64,000 bases of DNA from Stomorhina lunata. Its lineage: Eukaryota > Arthropoda > Insecta > Diptera > Rhiniidae. The notes below the pieces were generated by a model that was not told the origin of the DNA, made no database searches, and worked only from the letters and a program-made list of their open reading frames with translations. Where the stretch lies: assembly GCA_933228675.1 (NCBI GenBank), contig OW121744.1, positions 17,824,492 to 17,888,491 on the forward strand, in the 5' to 3' direction. The first letter of the stretch is position 1, and each line of letters opens with the position of its first letter. The translations under genes were made by a program, and so were the position numbers. Shown piece by piece: positions 46,071 through 58,200 of this stretch.

Positions 46071-46074
46071 CTTA

Positions 46075-46485
46075 ATGATTCGTATAAACATTCAAATCAA
46101 AACATTAACAAAAGCACTAGAATCTTTAAAGAAAACACTGAATTAGCAATAAAGCTTTTGAAAGCTTTAACATAAAAAAGGTTCTCTCTTACTCTTTTAG
46201 TTTGAGATTAAATGATTTTTTGTTTGTTTTGCCTACAAATAACGATACGTACACGTGTATTAGTTAACGGTAAGTTTTATTTCTTACCTTTTATTTTTCT
46301 TCATTCGCTCCAACAAGTTTTTATGTTATTCTTAACATCAAAAGTAAATTGTGTTATTTTTGCTGTAGATTCTACAGTGTAGAATAATGTTAAGAGAATA
46401 ATGTTAACATTTGGCCTTAGGAACAGAATGTTAAAATGTTGAAGTATCTTTGCATTTGTTGTTACTTATGCAACATTCTTCACAT
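46075..46485. other. Unique spacer left of the foldback element
   Basis: No gene recognised. It does not resemble the BEL/Pao LTR found to the right. Confidence 0.4.
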
Positions 46486-46799
46486 ACAAACTTTGTTACG
46501 CGCGTGAAGAAATCACACTTTTTTAATGTTATTGTGAATGGTTGCAAAAAGGGAAAAATGAAAAAAAAGTACTATTTTACCAATTTTTGCAACCGAAAAT
46601 CGTATAGGGGATCACAAAAAACTGTGTACTTACTTTTTTAAGAATATGATACTGAAAATGAAGAACATTTATTTAATATATAAATAGATGAAACCCGTCA
46701 GAAAAATAATTTTTTGTAATAAAATTTCGTCTTAACATAATTATACAGTTGTTACTGTTTTTAAATTAGCTTTAAGTGGGTATAGAATACAAAAATTAA

Positions 46800-49700
46800 T
46801 GTATATAGTTTGCTGATCCCTTGATTCAGAATAGCTAGCGGTGCGAAAAATTTAATGATGCAATTATGTGGACAATTATTGTCTAAATCCGACTATGCGG
46901 TTGTCACTTTCGAGAAATTAGCCGATTTTAGGGTATCCCCTATTATATATTATACTATATAAAAAGTATGATGATCCGTAAAATCTGAACCGATCCCGGT
47001 GCGAAAAATTTGATAACGGTTTTATATGGACATTAACTGTCTAAATCCGACTATGCGATTGTCACTTTCGAAAAATTAGCCGATTTCAGGGTATCCCCTA
47101 TTATATATTATACTATATAAAAAGTATGATGATCCGTAAAATCTGAACCGATCCCGGTGCGAAAAATTTGATAACGGTTTTATATGGACATTAACTGTCT
47201 AAATCCGACTATGCGATTGTCACTTTCGAAAAATTAGCCGATTTCAGGGTATCCCCTATTATATATTATACTATATAAAAAGTATGATGATCCGTAAAAT
47301 CTGAACCGATCCCGGTGCGAAAAATTTGATAATGGTTTTATATGGACATTTACTGTCTAAATCCGACTAGCCGGTTGTCACTTTCGAAAAATTAGCCGAT
47401 TTCAGGGTATCCCCTATTATATATTATACTATATAAAAAGTATGATGATCCGTAAAATCTGAACCGATCCCGGTGCGAAAAATTTGATAATGGTTTTATA
47501 TGGACATTAACTGTCTAAATCCGACTAGCCGGTTGTCACTTTCGAGAAATTAGCCGATTTCAGGGTATCCCCTATTATATATTATACTATATAAAAAGTA
47601 TGATGATCCGTAAAATCTGAACCGATCCCGGTGCGAAAAATTTGATAATGGTTTTATATGGACATTAACTGTCTAAATCCGACTAGCCGGTTGTCACTTT
47701 CGAGAAATTAGCCGATTTCAGGGTATCCCCTATTATATATTATACTATATAAAAAGTATGATGATCCGTAAAATCTGAACCGATCCCGGTGCGAAAAATT
47801 TGATAATGGTATTATATGGACATTAACTGTCTAAATCCGACTAGCCGGTTGTCACTTTCGAGAAATTAGCCGATTTCAGGGTATCCCCTATTATATATTA
47901 TACTATATAAAAAGTATGATGATCCGTAAAATCTGAACCGATCCCGGTGCGAAAAATTTGATAATGGTTTTATATGGACATTAACTGTCTAAATCCGACT
48001 AGCCGGTTGTCACTTTCGAGAAATTAGCCGATTTCAGGGTATCCCCTATTATATATTATACTATATAAAAAGTATGATGATCCGTAAAATCTGAACCGAT
48101 CCCGGTGCGAAAAATTTGATAACGGTTTTATATGGACATTAACTGTCTAAATCCGACTATGCGATTGTCACTTTCGAGAAATTAGCCGATTTCAGGGTAT
48201 CCCCTATTATATATTATACTGTATAAAAAGTATGATGATCCGTAAAATCTGAACCGATCCCGGTGCGAAAAATTTGATAATGGTTTTATATGGAAATTTA
48301 CTGTCTAAATCCGACTAGCCGGTTGTCACTTTCGAGAAATTAGCCGATTTCAGGGTATCCCCTATTATATATTATACTATATAAAAAGTATGATGATCCG
48401 TAAAATCTGAACCGATCCCGGTGCGAAAAATTTGATAATGGTATTATATGGACATTAACTGTCTAAATCCGACTAGCCGGTTGTCACTTTCGAGAAATTA
48501 GCCGATTTCAGGGTATCCCCTATTATATATTATACTATATAAAAAGTATGATGATCCGTAAAATCTGAACCGATCCCGGTGCGAAAAATTTGATAATGGT
48601 TTTATATGGACATTAACTGTCTAAATCCGACTAGCCGGTTGTCACTTTCGAGAAATTAGCCGATTTCAGGGTATCCCCTATTATATATTATACTATATAA
48701 AAAGTATGATGATCCGTAAAATCTGAACCGATCCCGGTGCGAAAAATTTGATAATGGTTTTATATGGACATTAACTGTCTAAATCCGACTAGCCGGTTGT
48801 CACTTTCGAGAAATTAGCCGATTTCAGGGTATCCCCTATTATATATTATACTATATAAAAAGTATGATGATCCGTAAAATCTGAACCGATCCCGGTGCGA
48901 AAAATTTGATAACGGTTTTATATGGACATTAACTGTCTAAATCCGACTATGCGATTGTCACTTTCGAGAAATTAGCCGATTTCAGGGTATCCCCTATTAT
49001 ATATTATACTGTATAAAAAGTATGATGATCCGTAAAATCTGAACCGATCCCGGTGCGAAAAATTTGATAATGGTTTTATATGGAAATTTACTGTCTAAAT
49101 CCGACTAGCCGGTTGTCACTTTCGAGAAATTAGCCGATTTCAGGGTATCCCCTATTATATATTATACTATATAAAAAGTATGATGATCCGTAAAATCTGA
49201 ACCGATCCCGGTGCGAAAAATTTGATAATGGTATTATATGGACATTAACTGTCTAAATCCGACTAGCCGGTTGTCACTTTCGAGAAATTAGCCGATTTCA
49301 GGGTATCCCCTATTATATATTATACTATATAAAAAGTATGATGATCCGTAAAATCTGAACCGATCCCGGTGCGAAAAATTTGATAATGGTTTTATATGGA
49401 CATTAACTGTCTAAATCCGACTAGCCGGTTGTCACTTTCGAGAAATTAGCCGATTTCAGGGTATCCCCTATTATATATTATACTATATAAAAAGTATGAT
49501 GATCCGTAAAATCTGAACCGATCCCGGTGCGAAAAATTTGATAACGGTTTTATATGGACATTAACTGTCTAAATCCGACTATGCGATTGTCACTTTCGAG
49601 AAATTAGCCGATTTCAGGGTATCCCCTATTATATATTATACTATATAAAAAGTATGATGATCCGTAAAATCTGAACCGATCCCGGTGCGAAAAATTTGAT

Positions 49701-51375
49701 AATGGTATTATATGGACATTAACTGTCTAAATCCGACTAGCCGGTTGTCACTTTCGAGAAATTAGCCGATTTCAGGGTATCCCCTATTATATATTATACT
49801 ATATAAAAAGTATGATGATCCGTAAAATCTGAACCGATCCCGGTGCGAAAAATTTGATAATGGTTTTATATGGACATTAACTGTCTAAATCCGACTAGCC
49901 GGTTGTCACTTTCGAGAAATTAGCCGATTTCAGGGTATCCCCTATTATATATTATACTATATAAAAAGTATGATGATCCGTAAAATCTGAACCGATCCCG
50001 GTGCGAAAAATTTGATAATGGTTTTATATGGACATTAACTGTCTAAATCCGACTAGCCGGTTGTCACTTTCGAGAAATTAGCCGATTTCAGGGTATCCCC
50101 TATTATATATTATACTATATAAAAAGTATGATGATCCGTAAAATCTGAACCGATCCCGGTGCGAAAAATTTGATAATGGTATTATATGGACATTAACTGT
50201 CTAAATCCGACTAGCCGGTTGTCACTTTCGAGAAATTAGCCGATTTCAGGGTATCCCCTATTATATATTATACTATATAAAAAGTATGATGATCCGTAAA
50301 ATCTGAACCGATCCCGGTGCGAAAAATTTGATAATGGTTTTATATGGACATTAACTGTCTAAATCCGACTAGCCGGTTGTCACTTTCGAGAAATTAGCCG
50401 ATTTTAGGGTATCCCCTATTATATATTATACTATATAAAAAGTATGATGATCCGTAAAATCTGAACCGATCCCGGTGCGAAAAATTTGATAACGGTTTTA
50501 TATGGACATTAACTGTCTAAATCCGACTATGCGATTGTCACTTTCGAGAAATTAGCCGATTTCAGGGTATCCCCTATTATATATTATACTGTATAAAAAG
50601 TATGATGATCCGTAAAATCTGAACCGATCCCGGTGCGAAAAATTTGATAATGGTTTTATATGGAAATTTACTGTCTAAATCCGACTAGCCGGTTGTCACT
50701 TTCGAGAAATTAGCCGATTTCAGGGTATCCCCTATTATATATTATACTATATAAAAAGTATGATGATCCGTAAAATCTGAACCGATCCCGGTGCGAAAAA
50801 TTTGATAATGGTATTATATGGACATTAACTGTCTAAATCCGACTAGCCGGTTGTCACTTTCGAGAAATTAGCCGATTTCAGGGTATCCCCTATTATATAT
50901 TATACTATATAAAAAGTATGATGATCCGTAAAATCTGAACCGATCCCGGTGCGAAAAATTTGATAATGGTTTTATATGGACATTAACTGTCTAAATCCGA
51001 CTAGCCGGTTGTCACTTTCGAGAAATTAGCCGATTTCAGGGTATCCCCTATTATATATTATACTATATAAAAAGTATGATGATCCGTAAAATCTGAACCG
51101 ATCCCGGTGCGAAAAATTTGATAACGGTTTTATATGGACATTAACTGTCTAAATCCGACTATGCGATTGTCACTTTCGAGAAATTAGCCGATTTCAGGGT
51201 ATCCCCTATTATATATTATACTATATAAAAAGTATGATGATCCGTAAAATCTGAACCGATCCCGGTGCGAAAAATTTGATAATGGTATTATATGGACATT
51301 AACTGTCTAAATCCGACTAGCCGGTTGTCACTTTCGAGAAATTAGCCGATTTCAGGGTATCCCCTATTATATATT
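46800..51375 (+). repeat. 158-bp tandem array, left arm (29 copies)
   Basis: The anchor 'gggtatcccctattatatat' recurs exactly every 158 bp from 46931 to 51355 (28 intervals). Diagnostic variants: 'aacggttttatatgg' with 'atgcgattg' (A), 'aatggttttatatgg' with 'agccggttg' (B), 'aatggtattatatgg' (C), 'actgtataaaaag' with 'ggaaatttactg' (D). Their order repeats in blocks. Each unit carries a TATATAAAAAG box. Confidence 0.97.
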
Positions 51376-52619
51376 ATATTGGTATACTACTATATAAAAA
51401 TTATGATGATCCGATTTCAGGGTAATCCCCACAGTATATAATATATAACATTAGTATATTACCGTATATATAGTTTATTGATTTCTGAAACCGGAACAGT
51501 TTGTAATGCCATAGATTAAATTAAGATGTTTCGTATACAAATATTGTGTCAATTCGACTAAGTAGTCGTCATTTAAAAAAACTGATTTCAATGTATCCCT
51601 TATTATATGTAATATAAGTATAGGTTTCTTTACTTTCTGGTTGAGTTCCTGCAAATAGGAATATATTTTTCTCTTCCAAACAGCAAAACTTACACGAAGT
51701 AGGGAAACACAAAATAGCAAAATAAATGTCCACAATTGATTTATTGTTTTCAAAACCTCAACATTTTAGTTTTTCTATATTTTTTAATTTTAATAACAAT
51801 TTTTCAAATTTTTTTTTTTTGTTTTTAATCGTTAAATATTTTTTTGACAATTTTAAAATGTTTACCAGAAAAAATTGTTCTGGCAAAACATGTAAGTTAT
51901 TGTTAAGAGAAAATTTTTCAAAAATTGGTTCTCAATTACATTTTTGTCAGTACAGGAACACTTAATTGTAATATCTGATTAAAACTTGTACAATATTGTA
52001 CATTATATATATTGTTTAGACATGTAAACTTCTTTTAAACAAATGTATTTGTTGCTTATATGTTAACATCAAAAATCTAACTCCTCTAAAAGTCCAAAAA
52101 CTATAAATATACCAAAATATCTGTTTATACCATAAAATAAAAAGCTGTAATATAACAAAAATAAAAAGTGTTTTTTTTTAATTAAGTGATTAACTTCCTT
52201 TTTCTGTAAGTGTAGTACCTAAAGAAAATTTTCAAGATCTGGTATCTCCACTAAACAGATGACAAGAACACAGAGTTGCTTTAGGACAAAACACAGAGTT
52301 GCATTAAATAATTCATATTGTTACAATATACGAATTGTTTTACACTATTTGAAGTGAACCTTCGTAGAAATAAAAGAAGTTATCCTATAAAAAAAAATTT
52401 CTATAGAAATATTTTTTATCGAAAATTTTACTATTGAAATATTTTTTATCAAAAATTTTTTTGAAGAAAAACATTTTAATCGACAATTTTTCTATTAAAA
52501 AAATTTTTTAATAGAAAAGCTTTTATTGAAAATTTTTGTAAAGAAAAATATTTTTAAAATATTTCTATAGAAAAAAAAATTGTATAGAAAAATATTCGAT
52601 AAAAAAATTTATAAAATAA
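51376..52619. other. Central spacer of the foldback element
   Basis: AT-rich. 51376-51480 holds a diverged scrap of the 158-bp unit. 52380-52620 holds degenerate 'tttctatagaaat' sequence similar to the intron satellites. The chance ORFs (51475-51753 minus, 51726-51965 plus) have no recognised domain. Confidence 0.5.
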
Positions 52620-54600
52620 ATATAATAGGGGATACCCTGAAATCGGCTAATTTCTCGAAAGTGACAATCGCATAGTCGGATTTAGACAGTTAATGTCCAT
52701 ATAAAACCGTTATCAAATTTTTCGCACCGGGATCGGTTCAGATTTTACGGATCATCATACTTTTTATATAGTATAATATATAATAGGGGATACCCTGAAA
52801 TCGGCTAATTTCTCGAAAGTGACAACCGGCTAGTCGGATTTAGACAGTTAATGTCCATATAAAACCATTATCAAATTTTTCGCACCGGGATCGGTTCAGA
52901 TTTTACGGATCATCATACTTTTTATATAGTATAATATATAATAGGGGATACCCTGAAATCGGCTAATTTCTCGAAAGTGACAACCGGCTAGTCGGATTTA
53001 GACAGTTAATGTCCATATAATACCATTATCAAATTTTTCGCACCGGGATCGGTTCAGATTTTACGGATCATCATACTTTTTATATAGTATAATATATAAT
53101 AGGGGATACCCTGAAATCGGCTAATTTCTCGAAAGTGACAACCGGCTAGTCGGATTTAGACAGTTAATGTCCATATAATACCATTATCAAATTTTTCGCA
53201 CCGGGATCGGTTCAGATTTTACGGATCATCATACTTTTTATATAGTATAATATATAATAGGGGATACCCTGAAATCGGCTAATTTCTCGAAAGTGACAAC
53301 CGGCTAGTCGGATTTAGACAGTAAATTTCCATATAAAACCATTATCAAATTTTTCGCACCGGGATCGGTTCAGATTTTACGGATCATCATACTTTTTATA
53401 CAGTATAATATATAATAGGGGATACCCTGAAATCGGCTAATTTCTCGAAAGTGACAATCGCATAGTCGGATTTAGACAGTTAATGTCCATATAAAACCGT
53501 TATCAAATTTTTCGCACCGGGATCGGTTCAGATTTTACGGATCATCATACTTTTTATATAGTATAATATATAATAGGGGATACCCTGAAATCGGCTAATT
53601 TCTCGAAAGTGACAACCGGCTAGTCGGATTTAGACAGTTAATGTCCATATAAAACCATTATCAAATTTTTCGCACCGGGATCGGTTCAGATTTTACGGAT
53701 CATCATACTTTTTATATAGTATAATATATAATAGGGGATACCCTGAAATCGGCTAATTTCTCGAAAGTGACAACCGGCTAGTCGGATTTAGACAGTTAAT
53801 GTCCATATAATACCATTATCAAATTTTTCGCACCGGGATCGGTTCAGATTTTACGGATCATCATACTTTTTATATAGTATAATATATAATAGGGGATACC
53901 CTGAAATCGGCTAATTTCTCGAAAGTGACAACCGGCTAGTCGGATTTAGACAGTTAATGTCCATATAAAACCATTATCAAATTTTTCGCACCGGGATCGG
54001 TTCAGATTTTACGGATCATCATACTTTTTATATAGTATAATATATAATAGGGGATACCCTGAAATCGGCTAATTTCTCGAAAGTGACAACCGGCTAGTCG
54101 GATTTAGACAGTAAATTTCCATATAAAACCATTATCAAATTTTTCGCACCGGGATCGGTTCAGATTTTACGGATCATCATACTTTTTATATAGTATAATA
54201 TATAATAGGGGATACCCTGAAATCGGCTAATTTCTCGAAAGTGACAACCGGCTAGTCGGATTTAGACAGTAAATTTCCATATAAAACCATTATCAAATTT
54301 TTCGCACCGGGATCGGTTCAGATTTTACGGATCATCATACTTTTTATACAGTATAATATATAATAGGGGATACCCTGAAATCGGCTAATTTCTCGAAAGT
54401 GACAATCGCATAGTCGGATTTAGACAGTTAATGTCCATATAAAACCGTTATCAAATTTTTCGCACCGGGATCGGTTCAGATTTTACGGATCATCATACTT
54501 TTTATATAGTATAATATATAATAGCTGATACCCTAAAATCGGCTAATTTCTCGAAAGTGACAACCGCATAGTCGGATTTAGACAATAATTGTCCACATAA
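52620..54600 (-). repeat. 158-bp tandem array, right arm (13 copies, inverted)
   Basis: Reverse complement of the left-arm unit. 'gataccctgaaatcgg' recurs from 52631, and the last, outermost copy (54527) is diverged like the outermost left unit: 12 intervals of exactly 158 bp. The variant classes A-D of the left arm occur here too. Confidence 0.97.
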
Positions 54601-54984
54601 TTGCATCATTAAATTTTTCGCACCGCTAGCTATTCTGAATCAAGGGATCAGCAAACTATATACATTAATTTTTGTATTCTATACCCACTTAAAGCTAATT
54701 TAAAAACAGTAACAACTGTATAATTATGTTAAGACGAAATTTTATTACAAAAAATTATTTTTCTGACGGGTTTCATCTATTTATATATTAAATAAATGTT
54801 CTTCATTTTCAGTATCATATTCTTAAAAAAGTAAGTACACAGTTTTTTGTGATCCCCTATACGATTTTCGGTTGCAAAAATTGGTAAAATAGTACTTTTT
54901 TTTAATTTTTCCCTTTTTGCAACCATTCACAATAACATTAAAAAAGTGTGATAAAAAAGTGTGATTTCTTCACGCGCGTGACTT

Positions 54985-55250
54985 TTTTTGCATTTTTATT
55001 CTGCTTCTTCGCGTTTGTAAATTGACACCCTACGGTCGGTCTGTTTGACTATCACTGTGTTTGATTGATTTAATTAAAATAAAATTTTTATAAATTTATT
55101 TTAATTGGATTTTGAGCTTTATATTGTGATTCTTAAACACAAATCGATAATATTTCGGTTTTTAAAACTTTTTTATATAAATAAATTAGTGGTGTTTATA
55201 ATTAAATTGAGTTTTAATTAAATACATATTTTTACGATAAAATAAGAAGA
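54985..55250 (+). other. 5' leader of the BEL/Pao element; no 5' LTR seen
   Basis: 266 bases between the foldback end and the gag start. They do not match the 3' LTR at 61909-62286, and no LTR lies left of the foldback, so the 5' LTR appears to be lost. Confidence 0.45.
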
Positions 55251-58200
55251 ATGCCTGAGACAGCACTTGATAAATTTATTCGCGCTTCGGATGCCGTTTA
55301 CGCGTTTGATGCTAATTTTAGTCGCATCAATGAGGAAGTTCATACGGTGTATACCTTGGGAGTTCACGGTGATGAATTAAGACTTTTATGGGACAAAGTG
55401 AAGGTGACTTACGAAAATTGTTTAGTTTTTCTCAATACTTCGGACAAAGTAAAACCGGGTGATGTTGATGTCGCTTCGTCTAAATATTATGCGTCGTACA
55501 ATGCTTTTGTGAATTGTATTGGCATAATTCAACAAAAATTAGAAAAATTGACGGTGAAAAGCAAAATCATCGATTCACCGGTTGAGAATTCAGGTCACAA
55601 TTTAACGTTGCCTCCTTGTGACGTCGACACGTTCGAGGGCAATTATTTGACTTGGCCTACCTTTCGTGAACTTTTTACCGCTCTTTATATTAATAGTTCG
55701 CGACTTAGCAATATTGAGCGATTATGTCACCTTCTACGGAAGACAAGTGGTGAAGCCAAGGAAATAGTTTCCAAATATCCGCTTTCGGATTTAGGTTTTG
55801 AATTGGCGTGGAATAGTTTAAAGGCTGCGTATGAAAATCCGCGCATGTTGGTTAACAACCAACTTAAATTACTTTTTAATTTACCGACGGTAGATAAAGA
55901 GACGTCTTCGGGTCTTAAAAATTTACAGCGAGGTGTTAATAGCTGTCTTTCGACATTGGCAATTTATGATGTTGCCACTGAGAATTGGGACCCAATTCTC
56001 ATTTTCCTTTGTTTACAACGTTTACCGACGGTGACGATTAGTTTGTGGGAACAGAGCGTTAAGCAAAAATCGGTTTTATCGGTTTGGAGAGATTTTGATG
56101 CCTTTCTGACGGAAAGAATTCAAACTTTAGAGTGTGTTAGTGACCTTTCTTCTAACAGCAAAAAAATCTCTGAATCCAAGGTCAAGGCTCATGTTGTAAA
56201 TTCTTCGTTGACAACGAAAGCTTGCACTTTTTGTCATGGGCAGGGTCATTTCTTGAGACTTTGTAAACGTTTTAAAAATCTTTCCATATCTGACCGATTT
56301 TCTGTTGTTAAACGACTACATTGCTGTGTTAATTGTTTGTCTAAAGATCATGAAGTTAAAAATTGTAATAGTACGTTTAGCTGTTCTGTATGTAAAAAGA
56401 GGCATCATACTATGCTTCATCGGGATGCATCGGCTTCGGAAGTATCGGGAAACAACGCGACAAATTCTGCTCCCCCGAATCCAATTAATTCTTCCCAGCC
56501 GTCTTCTACTAATGATGCATCATCACAACCTTCTACGTCGAGAGGCTTTGTTTCTGGTGCCACTAGAAATCACCAAGCCTTTCATGTAGCTCAAAATAGC
56601 AAAGTACTTCTGGGAACAGCTATGGTGAATATCGTTCACCAGGGTATGACGTACCCCGCACGTGCGCTTATTGATCCTACTGCAGAGTCTTCGTTTGTTT
56701 CTGAACATTTTCAGAATCGCCTGAAACTTCGTACTCATTCGACGAATGTTAGAATTTCAGGCATTAATCAAACAGTCTCTGCAAATTCTAAAAAACTTTG
56801 CCCTTTAAGAATAAGTTCTCCTTTAGATAGTTCTACTATTTTGGAAACTTTAGCTTATGTTCTTCCTAATATCTCAGGGGATCTACCTTCGTCCGTGATT
56901 GGCCCTGAAGTTCGCTTTAGTTTTTCTAATCTTAAGTTAGCAGATCCTCATTTCTATAATTGTAGGCCTGTCGATTTGCTATTAGGTGCGGATTTGTACC
57001 CCAAAATAATTTTAGGTGAAATTCATCGCGATGTCTTCGGAACTTTGGTGGCCCAGAATACCGTCTTTGGATGGATTATAACTGGCCCCATTCAAGAACC
57101 GCCGGTTCAAGTTTACTCGACACGAATTGAGTGTTCCATTGAAGACAATCTTAATAGGAATATTCTTAGGTTCTGGGAGCTGGAGGAGATTCCTAAGAAA
57201 AAAATACTCACACCTTTTGATAAAATCTGCGAGGAAAATTATCGGAATACGACCCGACGTGACGCGGAAGGTCGTTTTGTAGTGACGCTACCCTTAGGCT
57301 CCTCTAGATTTAATGTGTTAGCACAATTTTCCCGAATTGAATCCTATTTACTTAGGAAGCCTGAAATTAAGAAGATGTATTGTAGCGTTCTTGAGGATTA
57401 TTTGACTTTGAACCATATGAAACCTGTTTCTTCTACTAGTACTCAATCTTCAGCTTCTTGTTATCTTCCGCATCATCCAGTCATTAAGCCGGAAAGTAAA
57501 ACAACAAAATTACGTGTTGTATTCAATGCGTCGAATAAGACGTCAAACGGTACTAGTCTGAACGACTGTTTATATGTAGGACCCACTTTGCAGGCAGATT
57601 TAGTCCTTCTAATTCTTAGATGGAGACTATTTCGTTATGTGTTTAATTGTGACATAACACAAATGTACAGGCAGATTCGTTTGGACCCTTCTCACACTCC
57701 ATATCAACGCATATTTTTTAGATCTTCTCCGACGGAGTCGTTGAAGGAGTATGAGCTGCAAACAGTAACATTTGGAGTCAATTGCGCGCCGTACCTAGCC
57801 ATACGGACGTTACTGCAATTGGCTGAGGATTCTGAGTCTCAGTATCCTCGTGCGGCTCATATCTTGCGGCACTGTATGTACGTTGACGACGTATTGACAG
57901 GTGCCCATGATATACCAACCGCCGTTTTGGCCAGGGACCAACTGACAACTGTCTTGTCTTCTGCCAAATTCGAACTTAGAAAGTGGACTTCGAATAACTT
58001 GAAAATTTTAGATGGGTTTTTAGTGGATTCTAAACTTTTATCATTTGTAGAGTCAAGTAGTTCTAAGACGTTAGGCATACAATGGAATGCACAATTGGAT
58101 TCCTTCTTCTTTAGGGTCGAACCGATTCGGGACCAACCAAAACACACCAAAAGGGAAGTGCTATCGACGATAGCCAAATTGTTTGATCCCGTTGGTTGGT

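Larger units (their letters stand above)
46492..54984. mobile_element. Giant foldback (FB-like) element with arms of 158-bp repeats
   Basis: The outer ~400 bp at each side (46492-46900 and 54560-54984) are inverted copies of each other, starting 'acgcgcgtgaagaaatcaca'. Inside them lie inverted arrays of one 158-bp repeat: left arm to about 51375, right arm from about 52620. A ~1.25-kb centre separates them. Flanking 'actttgtt' (left) and 'actttttt' (right) could be a diverged 8-bp target duplication. Arms differ in length (4.9 against 2.4 kb). No transposase is present. The structure is that of Foldback-type DNA elements, whose long inverted ends are internally repetitive; superfamily is unknown. 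Confidence 0.85.

Noticed and set aside
51475..51965. Transposase or other protein in the centre of the foldback element
   Set aside because: The two short overlapping frames on opposite strands show no DDE, RT or DNA-binding motif.
46931..54527. CRISPR-like regular repeats
   Set aside because: There are no unique spacers; units are directly contiguous 158-bp tandem copies in a eukaryotic genome.
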